From PBB1 sp040400875 (GTDB lineage: Bacteria > Pseudomonadota > Gammaproteobacteria > Burkholderiales > Burkholderiaceae_C): a stretch of DNA of 36,190 nt. The DNA lies in assembly GCA_040400875.1 (NCBI GenBank), contig JBBAPK010000031.1, positions 1-36,190 on the forward strand, in the 5' to 3' direction. A model generated the notes under the pieces. The model was not told the DNA's origin. It was given only the letters and a program-made list of their open reading frames with translations, and made no database searches. Numbering within the stretch: position 1 is the first letter of the stretch; the number at the start of each line of letters is the position of its first letter. Below are positions 1 to 7,282 of the stretch, piece after piece. Position numbers and translations under genes: made by a program.

Positions 1-13
1 CCCCTCTCCCCTG

Positions 14-137
14 CCCTCTCCCGCGCAGCGGGAGAGGGAGCCAAGACACCAGCTCCCGCGTGGCGGGAGATGGCTATTGAAATCCCCTCTCCCTGAGGGA
101 GAGGCATATACAAGTTCCCTCTCCCTGAGGGAGAGGG
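14..137. repeat. Cluster of three palindromic CCCTCTCCC-type repeats
   Basis: Three hairpin-forming units are visible. The first is at 14-38, with a 10-bp stem and loop CGCAG. The second is at 86-104, with a 9-bp stem. The third is at 117-137, with a 10-bp stem around a single G. All use the core CCTCTCCC / GGGAGAGG. They lie in the non-coding stretch before the first gene and resemble the dispersed intergenic palindromes common in GC-rich beta- and gammaproteobacteria. They could act as terminators for a gene left of the window, but no T-tract follows. Confidence 0.7.
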
Positions 138-173
138 CCAGGGTGAGGGGGTGTGGCCTGACAATGCCGGCCC

Positions 174-389
174 ATGGCCAAACCCGTCCCCCGACTCAGC
201 CCCGAGCAGATTCAAGAGGTGATCGCCGTCGCCTGGGATGACCGGCCGCCCTTTGCCGCTGTGCTGCGCAGCCACGGGCTGTCACCGGGTCAGGTGGTTC
301 AGTTGCTCAAGCGCGAGCTGACGCCCAGCGCCTACAAGACCTGGGTCGCGCGCACCAAGGCGCCGCTGCGGCCAGCTGCCCGGAAGTGA
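174..389 (+). CDS. TIGR03643 / DUF2805 family small protein
   Basis: This 71-residue basic protein matches my recollection of the DUF2805 (TIGR03643) family. Family features seen are an N-terminal LSPEQIQEVIAVAW segment, the DDRPPF motif, an 'HGLSPGQVVQLLKREL' helix pair and a C-terminal SAYKTWVART segment rich in Arg/Lys. The length is typical. The family has no established biochemical function; the helix-turn-helix-like pattern and basic tail would fit nucleic-acid binding, which is inference. Its TGA stop overlaps the GTG start of the downstream J-domain gene, so the two are probably translated together. Confidence 0.75.
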   Translation: MAKPVPRLSPEQIQEVIAVAWDDRPPFAAVLRSHGLSPGQVVQLLKRELTPSAYKTWVARTKAPLRPAARK

Positions 390-1501
390 GCTTGGACACA
401 CGAAACGCCTTTGCCGAACTGGGCCTGGAGCCCGGCGCCACGGCGCATGAGGTGAAGGCGGCCTGGCGGCGGCTGGTGTCGCACTGGCACCCCGATCGCA
501 ACCCGAGTGATGGCGCGCTGGTGCGCATGCAGCGCATCAACGATGCGTTTCGCATCGTCAGGCAAGCCCTGGGCACGACGCACGGTGTGCCAACGCACGA
601 TGAGACGCCCGCCTCGAGGGCGCCTGAGCCAGCTGCCGAAGACGCACGCGCGCACACCGAACCGCCCGGCGATCGGCCGCCCGAAGATGAAGACCTCGGC
701 GAGCGCCGCACCATCCATCGCAAGCTCAGGCTCACGCTGGAAGAAGCCGCCACCGGCTGCACCAAGGTGCTGCAGGGCAAGCTGACCGACACCTGCACCA
801 GCTGCATGGGCGTGGGCTACCAGATGCCTGAGCCGGCGTGTGAGCCGTGCGAAGGCAGCGGCCAGGTCGGCCAAGCCAGCTGGTTCGGCTGGTTGAACAC
901 CAAGGTGGATTGCGAGCCGTGCGGCGGGCTGGGCCGCTTCCGGCTGGACTGTCAGGTGTGTGACGGCACCGGCAAGCTCGACAACCGCCGCTATCAGGTC
1001 AAAGCGCGCATTCCCCAAGGCGTGCGCAGCGGCGACCGGCTCACCGTGAGCCCGCGTCGCATCCGATCTGGCGACATGGCGGTCGAGCTGCAGCTGCGCA
1101 TCGAGCTGATCGACCACGACTTGTTCACGCTCGAGCCCGACGGCACGGTGCGCTGCGAGATGCCGGTCGACGGCTTTGCCTGGATCGCCAACCGCACGGT
1201 GCAAGTGCCCACGCTGGCCGGCCTGCAGCCGCTGGCGCTCAACCGCGAGCAGCTGGCGTATCGGCTCGAGCAGCAGGGCTTTCCGGTGCAGCGGCGCGGC
1301 GTGCGTGGCGATCTGGTGATCATGGTGCAGCCGGTTTTTCCGCTGCGCATGAGCGCCGATCAGGACATCTTGCTCGACCAGCTGATGGCTACTTTTTCGG
1401 GCCCCGGCAGCGGCAGCGAGGACCCGCGCCTGAGCGCGTGGCAACGCAACCTGCAGGCCTGGGAACGAAGCCGCCAGCGGCGCGAAACCGGCACTCGCTG
1501 A
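386..1501 (+). CDS. DnaJ-like co-chaperone (J domain plus four-repeat zinc finger)
   Basis: A 371-residue Hsp40-type protein. The J domain occupies residues ~7-65, with the HPD motif at 35-37 that stimulates Hsp70 ATPase. A charged linker follows; it is rich in Glu/Pro and lacks the usual Gly/Phe-rich region. Four CxxCxGxG-like zinc-binding repeats then appear (CTSCMGVG, CEPCEGSG, CEPCGGLG, CQVCDGTG), followed by a C-terminal substrate-binding region with PQGVRSGDRL. The missing G/F region and the coupling to a DUF2805 gene suggest a specialised co-chaperone rather than the main DnaJ. The GTG start overlaps the upstream stop (GTGA). It converges with the signalling operon, 21 nt from its end, with no obvious terminator. 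Confidence 0.85.
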   Translation: MSLDTRNAFAELGLEPGATAHEVKAAWRRLVSHWHPDRNPSDGALVRMQRINDAFRIVRQALGTTHGVPTHDETPASRAPEPAAEDARAHTEPPGDRPPEDEDLGERRTIHRKLRLTLEEAATGCTKVLQGKLTDTCTSCMGVGYQMPEPACEPCEGSGQVGQASWFGWLNTKVDCEPCGGLGRFRLDCQVCDGTGKLDNRRYQVKARIPQGVRSGDRLTVSPRRIRSGDMAVELQLRIELIDHDLFTLEPDGTVRCEMPVDGFAWIANRTVQVPTLAGLQPLALNREQLAYRLEQQGFPVQRRGVRGDLVIMVQPVFPLRMSADQDILLDQLMATFSGPGSGSEDPRLSAWQRNLQAWERSRQRRETGTR

Positions 1502-1522
1502 AACGCTGCGCCGGCTGGCGGC

Positions 1523-2704
1523 TCAGCGCGGGCGGTCGGGCGCTTCGAAGCGCAGGTGGATGGCCGCCAGATCGTCAAATGCGGCCAGACCACCTTCGAA
1601 CTTGCGCACCGCGCCCACCAGACCTGGCAACAGCGGCATGCGTGTGTGCGCCACCAGAAATTCGGTGACGCGGTCATCACCGAACATGTCCTCGCCGGGC
1701 GCCATGGCCTCGGTCACACCGTCGGTGACGACGAGCAGCTGATCGTTGGTTTTGAGTTGAACGGTGGTCGACTCGTAGCTGAAGTCTTCGTCCATCAGAC
1801 CGAACGGCAAGCCACCGCTGCACGCCAGACGCCCGACCGCGCCATCGGCACGGATGAGAAAGGGCTCGACGTGACCGGCGCGCACGTAGGACAGCTTGCC
1901 GCTGCGCAGGTTGAGCGTGGCCAGCAACATGGTCACGAACATGCAGCTGTCGTTGCCACGGCTGAGGATGGCATGCACCATCCCGGCGGCACGCTCGGGC
2001 TGGCCAAAGACCTCGAGCACATCGGGTCGCGACAGCAAACCGCGAAACAGCGCCTGGGTGCGCGCCATCATGAGACCGGCGGCAGCGCCCTTGCCCGACA
2101 CGTCGCCAATCAGCATGACCAGCATGTCATCGCCAACCAAAAAGTAGTCGACCAGATCGCCGCCGACTTCCTTGGCCGGCTCGAGCACGATGTCGATCGA
2201 GATGTCGTGGCCGTGGTGGCTGCCACGGTAGTCGGGCGGCACCAGCGCGAGCTGCAGCGCGCGCGCGTCATTGAGCTCGATTTGCTTGCGCTGCAGTTCT
2301 TGGCGCATGCCGTCTCGCAGCATCTTCTTTTCAAGCGTGGCCAGGATGCGTGCGCGCAGCAAGGTGGCGTTGAAGGGCTTGAGCACGAAGTCTTCGGCAC
2401 CCATCTCGATGCAACGCACCACCGGGTCCATGTCGTTGAGCGCGGAGATGACGATTACCGGCAGATCGGTGAGCTTGCCAGCTTCGCTGAGCTGGCGCAG
2501 CACCTCGAAACCATCGACCTCGGGCATCATGATGTCGAGCAGCACGAGATCGAACTCATGTTGCGAAATGGCGGCCAGCGCCTCGCGGCCGTTGACCGCC
2601 TGCTCGATGTGGACCACGCCCAGACGCCGCAGGCGCCGCACGAGGATGTCGCGGTTGTCGTCGACGTCGTCGACGACGAGCACGCGGGCTTGTGCGGGGT
2701 TCAT
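1523..2704 (-). CDS. Response regulator with SpoIIE/RsbU-type PP2C phosphatase output
   Basis: A 393-residue protein and the last gene of the minus-strand signalling operon. The receiver domain spans residues ~5-125, with the acidic pocket VVDDVDD, phospho-acceptor Asp57 in LLDIMMP, and the conserved Lys in VLKPF. A helical linker leads to a PP2C_SIG/SpoIIE domain (~175-390) with the metal-binding motifs EVGGDLVDYF, IGDVSGKG and VTDGVTEA and a late FDDLAAIHL Asp. Such proteins usually dephosphorylate an anti-sigma-factor antagonist (STAS) protein when phosphorylated; no STAS or anti-sigma gene is in the window. The reading frame is open far upstream, but MNPAQARV is chosen because its ATG overlaps the TGA of the preceding gene (ATGA) and starts the domain properly. 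Confidence 0.9.
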   Translation of the reverse strand: MNPAQARVLVVDDVDDNRDILVRRLRRLGVVHIEQAVNGREALAAISQHEFDLVLLDIMMPEVDGFEVLRQLSEAGKLTDLPVIVISALNDMDPVVRCIEMGAEDFVLKPFNATLLRARILATLEKKMLRDGMRQELQRKQIELNDARALQLALVPPDYRGSHHGHDISIDIVLEPAKEVGGDLVDYFLVGDDMLVMLIGDVSGKGAAAGLMMARTQALFRGLLSRPDVLEVFGQPERAAGMVHAILSRGNDSCMFVTMLLATLNLRSGKLSYVRAGHVEPFLIRADGAVGRLACSGGLPFGLMDEDFSYESTTVQLKTNDQLLVVTDGVTEAMAPGEDMFGDDRVTEFLVAHTRMPLLPGLVGAVRKFEGGLAAFDDLAAIHLRFEAPDRPR

Positions 2705-3153
2705 GGCGTTTCCTGGGGTGTGGCGATCAATGCCAACAGCTGGTCGGCCAGCCGCAGGGTCGTGCGCAGATCGTCTTGCAGCGGCTGGCCCGGGCCAGCG
2801 CTCCAGTCGTCGATGAGCATGTCGCCATAACCCTTGACTGCATTGAGCGGCGTGCGCAGGTCGTGGCGCCAATGGCCCTGAGTGGCCAGCCACTGCGCGG
2901 GGTTGTCACGGGCTGCGCGCGGCGCGTCGGCGAATTCCTCGATCAGCGCGCACAGCCGCGCGCAGGCCTTGCGGATGCGCGCGAGATCGTCGGCCGCATC
3001 GTCCAGGCCACGCAGCTGCGCTTGCTCACACACCTGGCCGACCACGGCGGCCATCTCGGCGCCGGGCGTTCGCAGGGCCTGGCACATGGCAGCCACTTGC
3101 AAGGCGGTAGCGTCTTGGAGCGCTGCGTCGAAAGACGGTGGGGTCTGGGTCAT
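2701..3153 (-). CDS. Histidine-kinase H-box protein without ATPase domain
   Basis: A 150-residue soluble protein. Residues 90-115 carry a clear HisKA phospho-acceptor helix, RHDLRTPLNAVKGYGDML, with the predicted phospho-histidine at His97. The N-terminal ~85 residues are Ala-rich helices with no recognised domain. The protein ends about 50 residues after the H-box, so the HATPase_c domain (N, G1 and G2 boxes) is absent. It may therefore be a phosphotransfer or docking protein phosphorylated by the upstream hybrid kinase or its receivers and feeding the receiver-phosphatase. That role is inference. Its stop overlaps the phosphatase gene start by 4 nt, and the single-domain receiver gene ends 14 nt upstream. 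Confidence 0.8.
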   Translation of the reverse strand: MTQTPPSFDAALQDATALQVAAMCQALRTPGAEMAAVVGQVCEQAQLRGLDDAADDLARIRKACARLCALIEEFADAPRAARDNPAQWLATQGHWRHDLRTPLNAVKGYGDMLIDDWSAGPGQPLQDDLRTTLRLADQLLALIATPQETP

Positions 3154-3167
3154 GGGGTGGCCGGCAA

Positions 3168-3539
3168 TCAGGCGGGCTTGCCGGGCAGCAGCGCTTCGAT
3201 CTTGGCGATGAGGCGATCGAGCTCGACGGGCTTGGTGTCGTAGTCGTCGCAGCCCGCCTCGATGGCTTTTTCACGGTCGCCGGCCATGGCGTGGGCGGTC
3301 AGGCCAATGATGGGGATGTGGCGCGTGGCCTCGGCGGCCTTGATGCGCCGGGTGGCTTCCCAGCCGTCGATCACCGGCAAGCTCATGTCCATCAGGATCA
3401 AAGCGGGCAGCTCAGAGCCGGCCATCTCGACGCCCTGGCCGCCATCGACGGCCATCACGATCTCATAGCCGCGGCGCAGCAAGCGGCGCGACAGCATGTC
3501 GCGGTTCATTTCGTTGTCTTCAACCAAGAGCAGTTTCAC
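3168..3539 (-). CDS. Single-domain response regulator (CheY/DivK-like)
   Basis: This 123-residue protein is a receiver domain only. The acidic pair is VEDNEMN, the phospho-acceptor is Asp51 in LILMDMSLPVIDGW, the switch Thr is in GLTAHAM, and Lys103 lies in TKPVEL. The MNRDML and DGWEATRRIK patterns are like DivK and the receivers attached to hybrid kinases. With no output domain it probably shuttles phosphate or acts allosterically in the relay. It lies 38 nt downstream of the hybrid kinase and 14 nt upstream of the H-box protein on the same strand. Confidence 0.9.
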   Translation of the reverse strand: MKLLLVEDNEMNRDMLSRRLLRRGYEIVMAVDGGQGVEMAGSELPALILMDMSLPVIDGWEATRRIKAAEATRHIPIIGLTAHAMAGDREKAIEAGCDDYDTKPVELDRLIAKIEALLPGKPA

Positions 3540-3577
3540 GTTTCAACAGCCTTTTGAAAAACCCGCCAAGCGAGCCG

Positions 3578-5956
3578 TCAGATCATCAATTCAACCAGGG
3601 GACGCTGGCGCAGCGCCTGACGAATCTCGGCGGCCACGCCCTTGGCGTTGGCCGATCCCTTGCCAATCACCGAGTGGGCATGCTTGCCAAGCCATTCACG
3701 CTCTTGCGCCGAGAGGTCCTTGGCGGTGATGACCACCACCGGGATGTCGCGCCACAAGGCATGGGCAGCGAGTTGCTCCAGCACCATGAAGCCGTCCATC
3801 TCGGGCATCATCAAATCAAGCAGGATCAATGACGGCAGCGGGTTGGCGCCCAGCCAGTCCAGGGCCTCGCGGCCATTGGCGGCTTCAAACACCTCGACGT
3901 TCAATTGCTGGATGTGGGCCTTGGTGAGATCGCGGCTCATGGCGTCGTCATCGACGACAAGCACGGTGGCCGCCTCGTCGAGCAGCTTGTTCAACACCAG
4001 ACCCAGACGCGATCGGTCCACGGGCTTGGTCATGAAATCGCTGGCGCCGAGCGACAGCGCCAGGCCCCGATCCGAAGTGCAGGTCACCACCACCACCGGA
4101 ATGTCCGACAGCTCGGGGTCAGACTTCAGCGCGGTGAGCACCGACCAGCCGTCCATGCGCGGCATCATGATGTCGAGCGTGATCGCTGCGGGGCGCAGCG
4201 CTCGCGCCATCTCGATGGCCGCCTCGCCACCGGCGGCCTCGACCACACGCCAGCCTTCCTTGTTCAAGGCCATGCACAGCAGCTGGCGCGAGGCCGGGTC
4301 GTCATCGACCACCATCACCAGCGGTGCGTTGCTGGCGTGCGCTTGGTCGGCCAAGGCCTGGGCAACGCCTGTCACTGCAGGCGAGGTCGAGGCCGCCAGC
4401 TTCTTGCCGGGCAGCACCATGATGAACACCGAGCCCACGCCCGCGGTGCTCTCCACATCGATGGAGCCGCCGAGGATTTCGCAGAAGTGGCGCGTGATGG
4501 CCAACCCCAGGCCGGTGCCGCCATAACGTTTGGTGGTGGACGCATCGGCCTGGGCAAACGGGGCGAACAGCTTGGCGAGCTGCTCGGGCGTCATGCCGAT
4601 GCCGCTGTCACGCACCCGGAAAGTCAGCGGTTCATCGGCCTGCGCCCGGTCGCGCTCTATCGTCAGGCTGACCGTGCCGCCAGAGGTGAACTTGGACGCA
4701 TTGCTCAGCAAGTTGAGCAAGTTTTGCTTGAGCTTGGTGCGGTCGGAATGCATCGACCCGATGTCGCTCGGGCAGACGATCTCGAGCACGTTGCTGTTTT
4801 TCTCGATCAGCGGCTTGACGATGGCGCGGATTTCGTCGACCAGCGCGGGCAGCTCGAAGTCCTCGAAGTAGATGTCCATCTTGCCGGCCTCGATCTTGGA
4901 CAGGTCGAGGATGTCGCTGATCAGACTGAGCAGGTGGCGCCCTGCCGACTGGATCTTGGCCAGATCGGCCACGTAGTCGTCGAGCCCATCGTCTTGCGAC
5001 ATTTCCTGCAGGATTTCGCTATAGCCGATGATGGCGTTGAGCGGGGTGCGCAGCTCGTGGCTCATGTTGGCCAGGAAAGACGACTTGGCCAGATTGGCCG
5101 CCTCGGCCTGGGCCATGGCAGCTTCGAGATCGTGCTGGCGCCGCTCGAGCAGATCGCGCTGCTTGTCGCGGTCGATCATGCCTTCGCGAAACAGCGCCAG
5201 AGTCTTGGCCATCGCGCCGATCTCGTCGCGCGAGGCCGGTGGAATCGGCGTGTCGATGTGGCCGGCGGTCAGGCCATCGATGGCGGTGACCACCCGGTTG
5301 AGCGGCATCAGGATGGAGCGCAGCACCACCCAGGTGGCCAGCATGCCCAGCAAGACAGCCAGCGTCACGATGATGGTGGCCAGCTGCGTGCTTTCCTCGG
5401 TGCGTTCCAGAACCTCCTCGCGCGTGCTTTGCGCCTGCATGAGAAGATCGTCAACGAGAAGAGCCAAGTTTTCTTCGAACACCAAACCGTGCTGGCGTGC
5501 CTCGGCAAAATACGTGTTGCCGATGACGCGCTTGTCGTCGGTGTAGGCGTCCACCGCCATCAAGCCAGCGACCTCGAAGCCCGAGACCGCACTTTGCAGC
5601 CTCTTGGCCAACTCGGGCTGGCTTTTCTCGAGCGCCTGGAGTCCGGCTTCAAGCCGACGACGCGCCTCGGTGGCGTTGGCTTCGGACTGATTCAGCAGGC
5701 TCACCGCGAGGTCGGACAGCCAGTAGCGGTATTCGCCAAAATTCTTTTGAATGGCGTTGGCCAGCGCGATCTCGTTTGCCCGCTGGGCGTTCAACAAGAC
5801 GAGTTTCGCGTTCGACGACATGGTGGTCGTCAGGTAGAACGTGATGCCCAGCATGCCTGCGATGAGCAGGCACGACAGCAGCAGCATCCTGGCTCGAATG
5901 CTGAGTGTTTCGAGCATGCGCAGTGCGGGCGCTTCAGCCCGGGCCAGAAAGCTCAT
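3578..5956 (-). CDS. Membrane hybrid histidine kinase (HAMP-HisKA-HATPase-REC-REC)
   Basis: A 792-residue inner-membrane sensor kinase. TM1 is ~24-46 and TM2 ~193-213, enclosing a ~145-residue, largely helical periplasmic region with no motif I recognise. HAMP spans ~214-268. HisKA has His300 in the SHELRTPLNAIIGY motif. HATPase_c (~405-515) shows the N box around Asn419, the DSGIGM G1 box and the GGTGLGLAI G2 box. Two receivers follow, with Asp595 (LDIMMP) and Asp714 (LDLMMP). The second has IGKGS instead of the usual K-P after the conserved Lys. ATG at 5956 is preferred over a TTG one codon earlier because it overlaps the preceding stop as TGATG. That coupling links the kinase directly to the secreted heme protein upstream, its likely signal partner. 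Confidence 0.93.
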   Translation of the reverse strand: MSFLARAEAPALRMLETLSIRARMLLLSCLLIAGMLGITFYLTTTMSSNAKLVLLNAQRANEIALANAIQKNFGEYRYWLSDLAVSLLNQSEANATEARRRLEAGLQALEKSQPELAKRLQSAVSGFEVAGLMAVDAYTDDKRVIGNTYFAEARQHGLVFEENLALLVDDLLMQAQSTREEVLERTEESTQLATIIVTLAVLLGMLATWVVLRSILMPLNRVVTAIDGLTAGHIDTPIPPASRDEIGAMAKTLALFREGMIDRDKQRDLLERRQHDLEAAMAQAEAANLAKSSFLANMSHELRTPLNAIIGYSEILQEMSQDDGLDDYVADLAKIQSAGRHLLSLISDILDLSKIEAGKMDIYFEDFELPALVDEIRAIVKPLIEKNSNVLEIVCPSDIGSMHSDRTKLKQNLLNLLSNASKFTSGGTVSLTIERDRAQADEPLTFRVRDSGIGMTPEQLAKLFAPFAQADASTTKRYGGTGLGLAITRHFCEILGGSIDVESTAGVGSVFIMVLPGKKLAASTSPAVTGVAQALADQAHASNAPLVMVVDDDPASRQLLCMALNKEGWRVVEAAGGEAAIEMARALRPAAITLDIMMPRMDGWSVLTALKSDPELSDIPVVVVTCTSDRGLALSLGASDFMTKPVDRSRLGLVLNKLLDEAATVLVVDDDAMSRDLTKAHIQQLNVEVFEAANGREALDWLGANPLPSLILLDLMMPEMDGFMVLEQLAAHALWRDIPVVVITAKDLSAQEREWLGKHAHSVIGKGSANAKGVAAEIRQALRQRPLVELMI

Positions 5957-6708
5957 CAATTGAACAGCGTCACGCTGATCACGCCGCCAAGGTCGCCCTC
6001 ATTGCCGCCCTCCTTCGGGTAGCCGGTGATATCGACCTGACCCTTGGGGCCGCCGTGGCAGCTCAGACATGAGGCCGCGTAGTACTCGGGCGAGGCAAAG
6101 CGCATCGCGGTGCGGCCCATGGCGGGCGACATCTCGGTGACCATCTGGCCCTTGGGCCAATCAGCTGCCATCAGCTTGTCGCGGATGACCTTGGACTCCC
6201 AATCGTCGGGGCGTGACTTGCGATTGCGAATGAGCGCCTCGGGCGCGGTGACCTTCATGACCGCCACATCCGACACGCGCCGGGCAAAAGCCTCGGTGAG
6301 CAGGCGCCCGAAGGTGGACGGGATGAAGCCCTTGAAGGCCACGCCCTTTTGGTTGATGGTGTCTTGATTGGCGTCGATGACTTCGACCACCGCATCTTGC
6401 TGCGCCTTGAACAGCCGGCCGTGCTTGGTGCCGCCGATGATGGTCTTGGGATCGATCTGGGTGGTTTCCTTGTAGACGACCAGCGCATCGGCCAGCACCT
6501 TCTTGCCGGTGAGCCCCTTGTCGCCCAGGGTGGGGTCGTTGATGAGCGCCTGGTTGCGCGAAACTATCGTGCGCGCTGCGCGCAACATGGCGGTCAGGCT
6601 GCGGGCTATGACCTCGTCCTCGTCGCGATCGAAGACCGGAGCGGCCTGGGGCACGCTTGCCGCCACGCACAAAGCCACAAAAGCCAACCACTTCTTTGCA
6701 TGTCGCAT
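5956..6708 (-). CDS. Secreted DUF3365 (Tll0287-like) c-type heme sensor protein
   Basis: A ~250-residue exported protein, first in the signalling operon. A signal peptide is visible: short basic start MRHAKKW, hydrophobic stretch FVALCVAAS, and likely cleavage after QAA. The body fits the DUF3365/Tll0287-like family, which binds heme and is usually fused to kinases or cyclases. A single c-heme site CLSCH (~214-218) is near the C-terminus, followed by a GGPKGQ segment. Here the sensor is a separate periplasmic protein coupled (TGATG) to the hybrid kinase. A start 21 nt further upstream (6729) is also possible. I prefer 6708 for its signal-peptide shape and a GGGG stretch upstream. Redox, NO or other gas sensing is inference from the family. 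Confidence 0.85.
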   Translation of the reverse strand: MRHAKKWLAFVALCVAASVPQAAPVFDRDEDEVIARSLTAMLRAARTIVSRNQALINDPTLGDKGLTGKKVLADALVVYKETTQIDPKTIIGGTKHGRLFKAQQDAVVEVIDANQDTINQKGVAFKGFIPSTFGRLLTEAFARRVSDVAVMKVTAPEALIRNRKSRPDDWESKVIRDKLMAADWPKGQMVTEMSPAMGRTAMRFASPEYYAASCLSCHGGPKGQVDITGYPKEGGNEGDLGGVISVTLFN

Positions 6709-6734
6709 GGGGCACCCCGGATGATTCATTGAGC

Positions 6735-6763
6735 TTGGCCGCCGCCGGTCTGCACTCTATACA
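6735..6763 (+). promoter_or_regulatory. Candidate sigma70 promoter for the BLUF gene
   Basis: TTGGCC at 6735-6740 and TATACA at 6758-6763 are spaced by 17 bp and point toward the BLUF gene, with a leader of about 75 nt. The promoter lies in the only intergenic space between the BLUF gene and the divergent heme-sensor/kinase operon, so both may be controlled from here. It is predicted by eye only. Confidence 0.4.
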
Positions 6764-6843
6764 AAATGTGTTCCCGCACGCCGCCGAACCCCCGTATTCT
6801 CTACGGCGTCGCCGCCCAACAAACAAGTCGAAAGACCCCACGC

Positions 6844-7260
6844 ATGCGAAGAATCGTCTACCTCAGCACCGCGACCCGTGTGATGTCAGACGCTGACCTG
6901 ATGGAAGTGCTGCGCGTATCGCGCGTCAACAACGCACGCGATGAAGTCACTGGTGTGCTGCTGTACCAAGGTGGCAATTTCATCCAGCTGCTCGAGGGCG
7001 ATTCGGCGGCGATCGATGTGGTCTACGAGCGCATCGAAAAAGACCCGCGCCACCACAGCTGCCTGCGCATGCTCGACGGCGAGGCCGAAGAACGGCTCTT
7101 TCCCGACTGGTCGATGGGATTTAGACCCAATGCCAGCCTGAGCGCCGAGTTGAAAAGCGAGATTGCCGACTTCATCGCCAAGGCACCGCAGGAAGCCGCC
7201 ACCAACAGCGGGCGACGTGCGCTGCGTCTGGTCCACAGCTTCATTCAATCGATGCGCTGA
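6844..7260 (+). CDS. BLUF-domain blue-light photoreceptor
   Basis: A 138-residue single-domain BLUF (FAD-binding) protein. The family's key residues are in register. Tyr6 in IVYLS, Asn30 in SRVNNARD and Gln48 in NFIQLLEG match AppA Tyr21, Asn45 and Gln63 in spacing. FPDWSMGF gives Trp89 and Met91. The first ~93 residues are the flavin domain. The C-terminal ~45 residues, ending LRLVHSFIQSMR, form a helical cap typical of short BLUF proteins that act through a partner. The reading frame is open further upstream, but ATG at 6844 gives the normal BLUF N-terminus (MRRIVYLS). It is divergent from the heme-sensor/kinase operon and 22 nt upstream of mutS. Its partner is unknown. Confidence 0.92.
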   Translation: MRRIVYLSTATRVMSDADLMEVLRVSRVNNARDEVTGVLLYQGGNFIQLLEGDSAAIDVVYERIEKDPRHHSCLRMLDGEAEERLFPDWSMGFRPNASLSAELKSEIADFIAKAPQEAATNSGRRALRLVHSFIQSMR

Positions 7261-7282
7261 GTCGCATCGCCTCGCGCCACCG

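Noticed and set aside
14..137. Possible CRISPR-like array at the left edge
   Set aside because: The repeats are palindromes of differing length with irregular, very short gaps and no uniform spacers.
1556..2830. 424-codon plus-strand frame opposite the receiver-phosphatase
   Set aside because: His/Gln/Val-rich shadow; the minus-strand gene has clear REC and PP2C motifs and an ATGA-linked start.
3905..6022. 705-codon plus-strand frame opposite the hybrid kinase
   Set aside because: The kinase domains on the minus strand are unmistakable; the antisense frame has no motifs.
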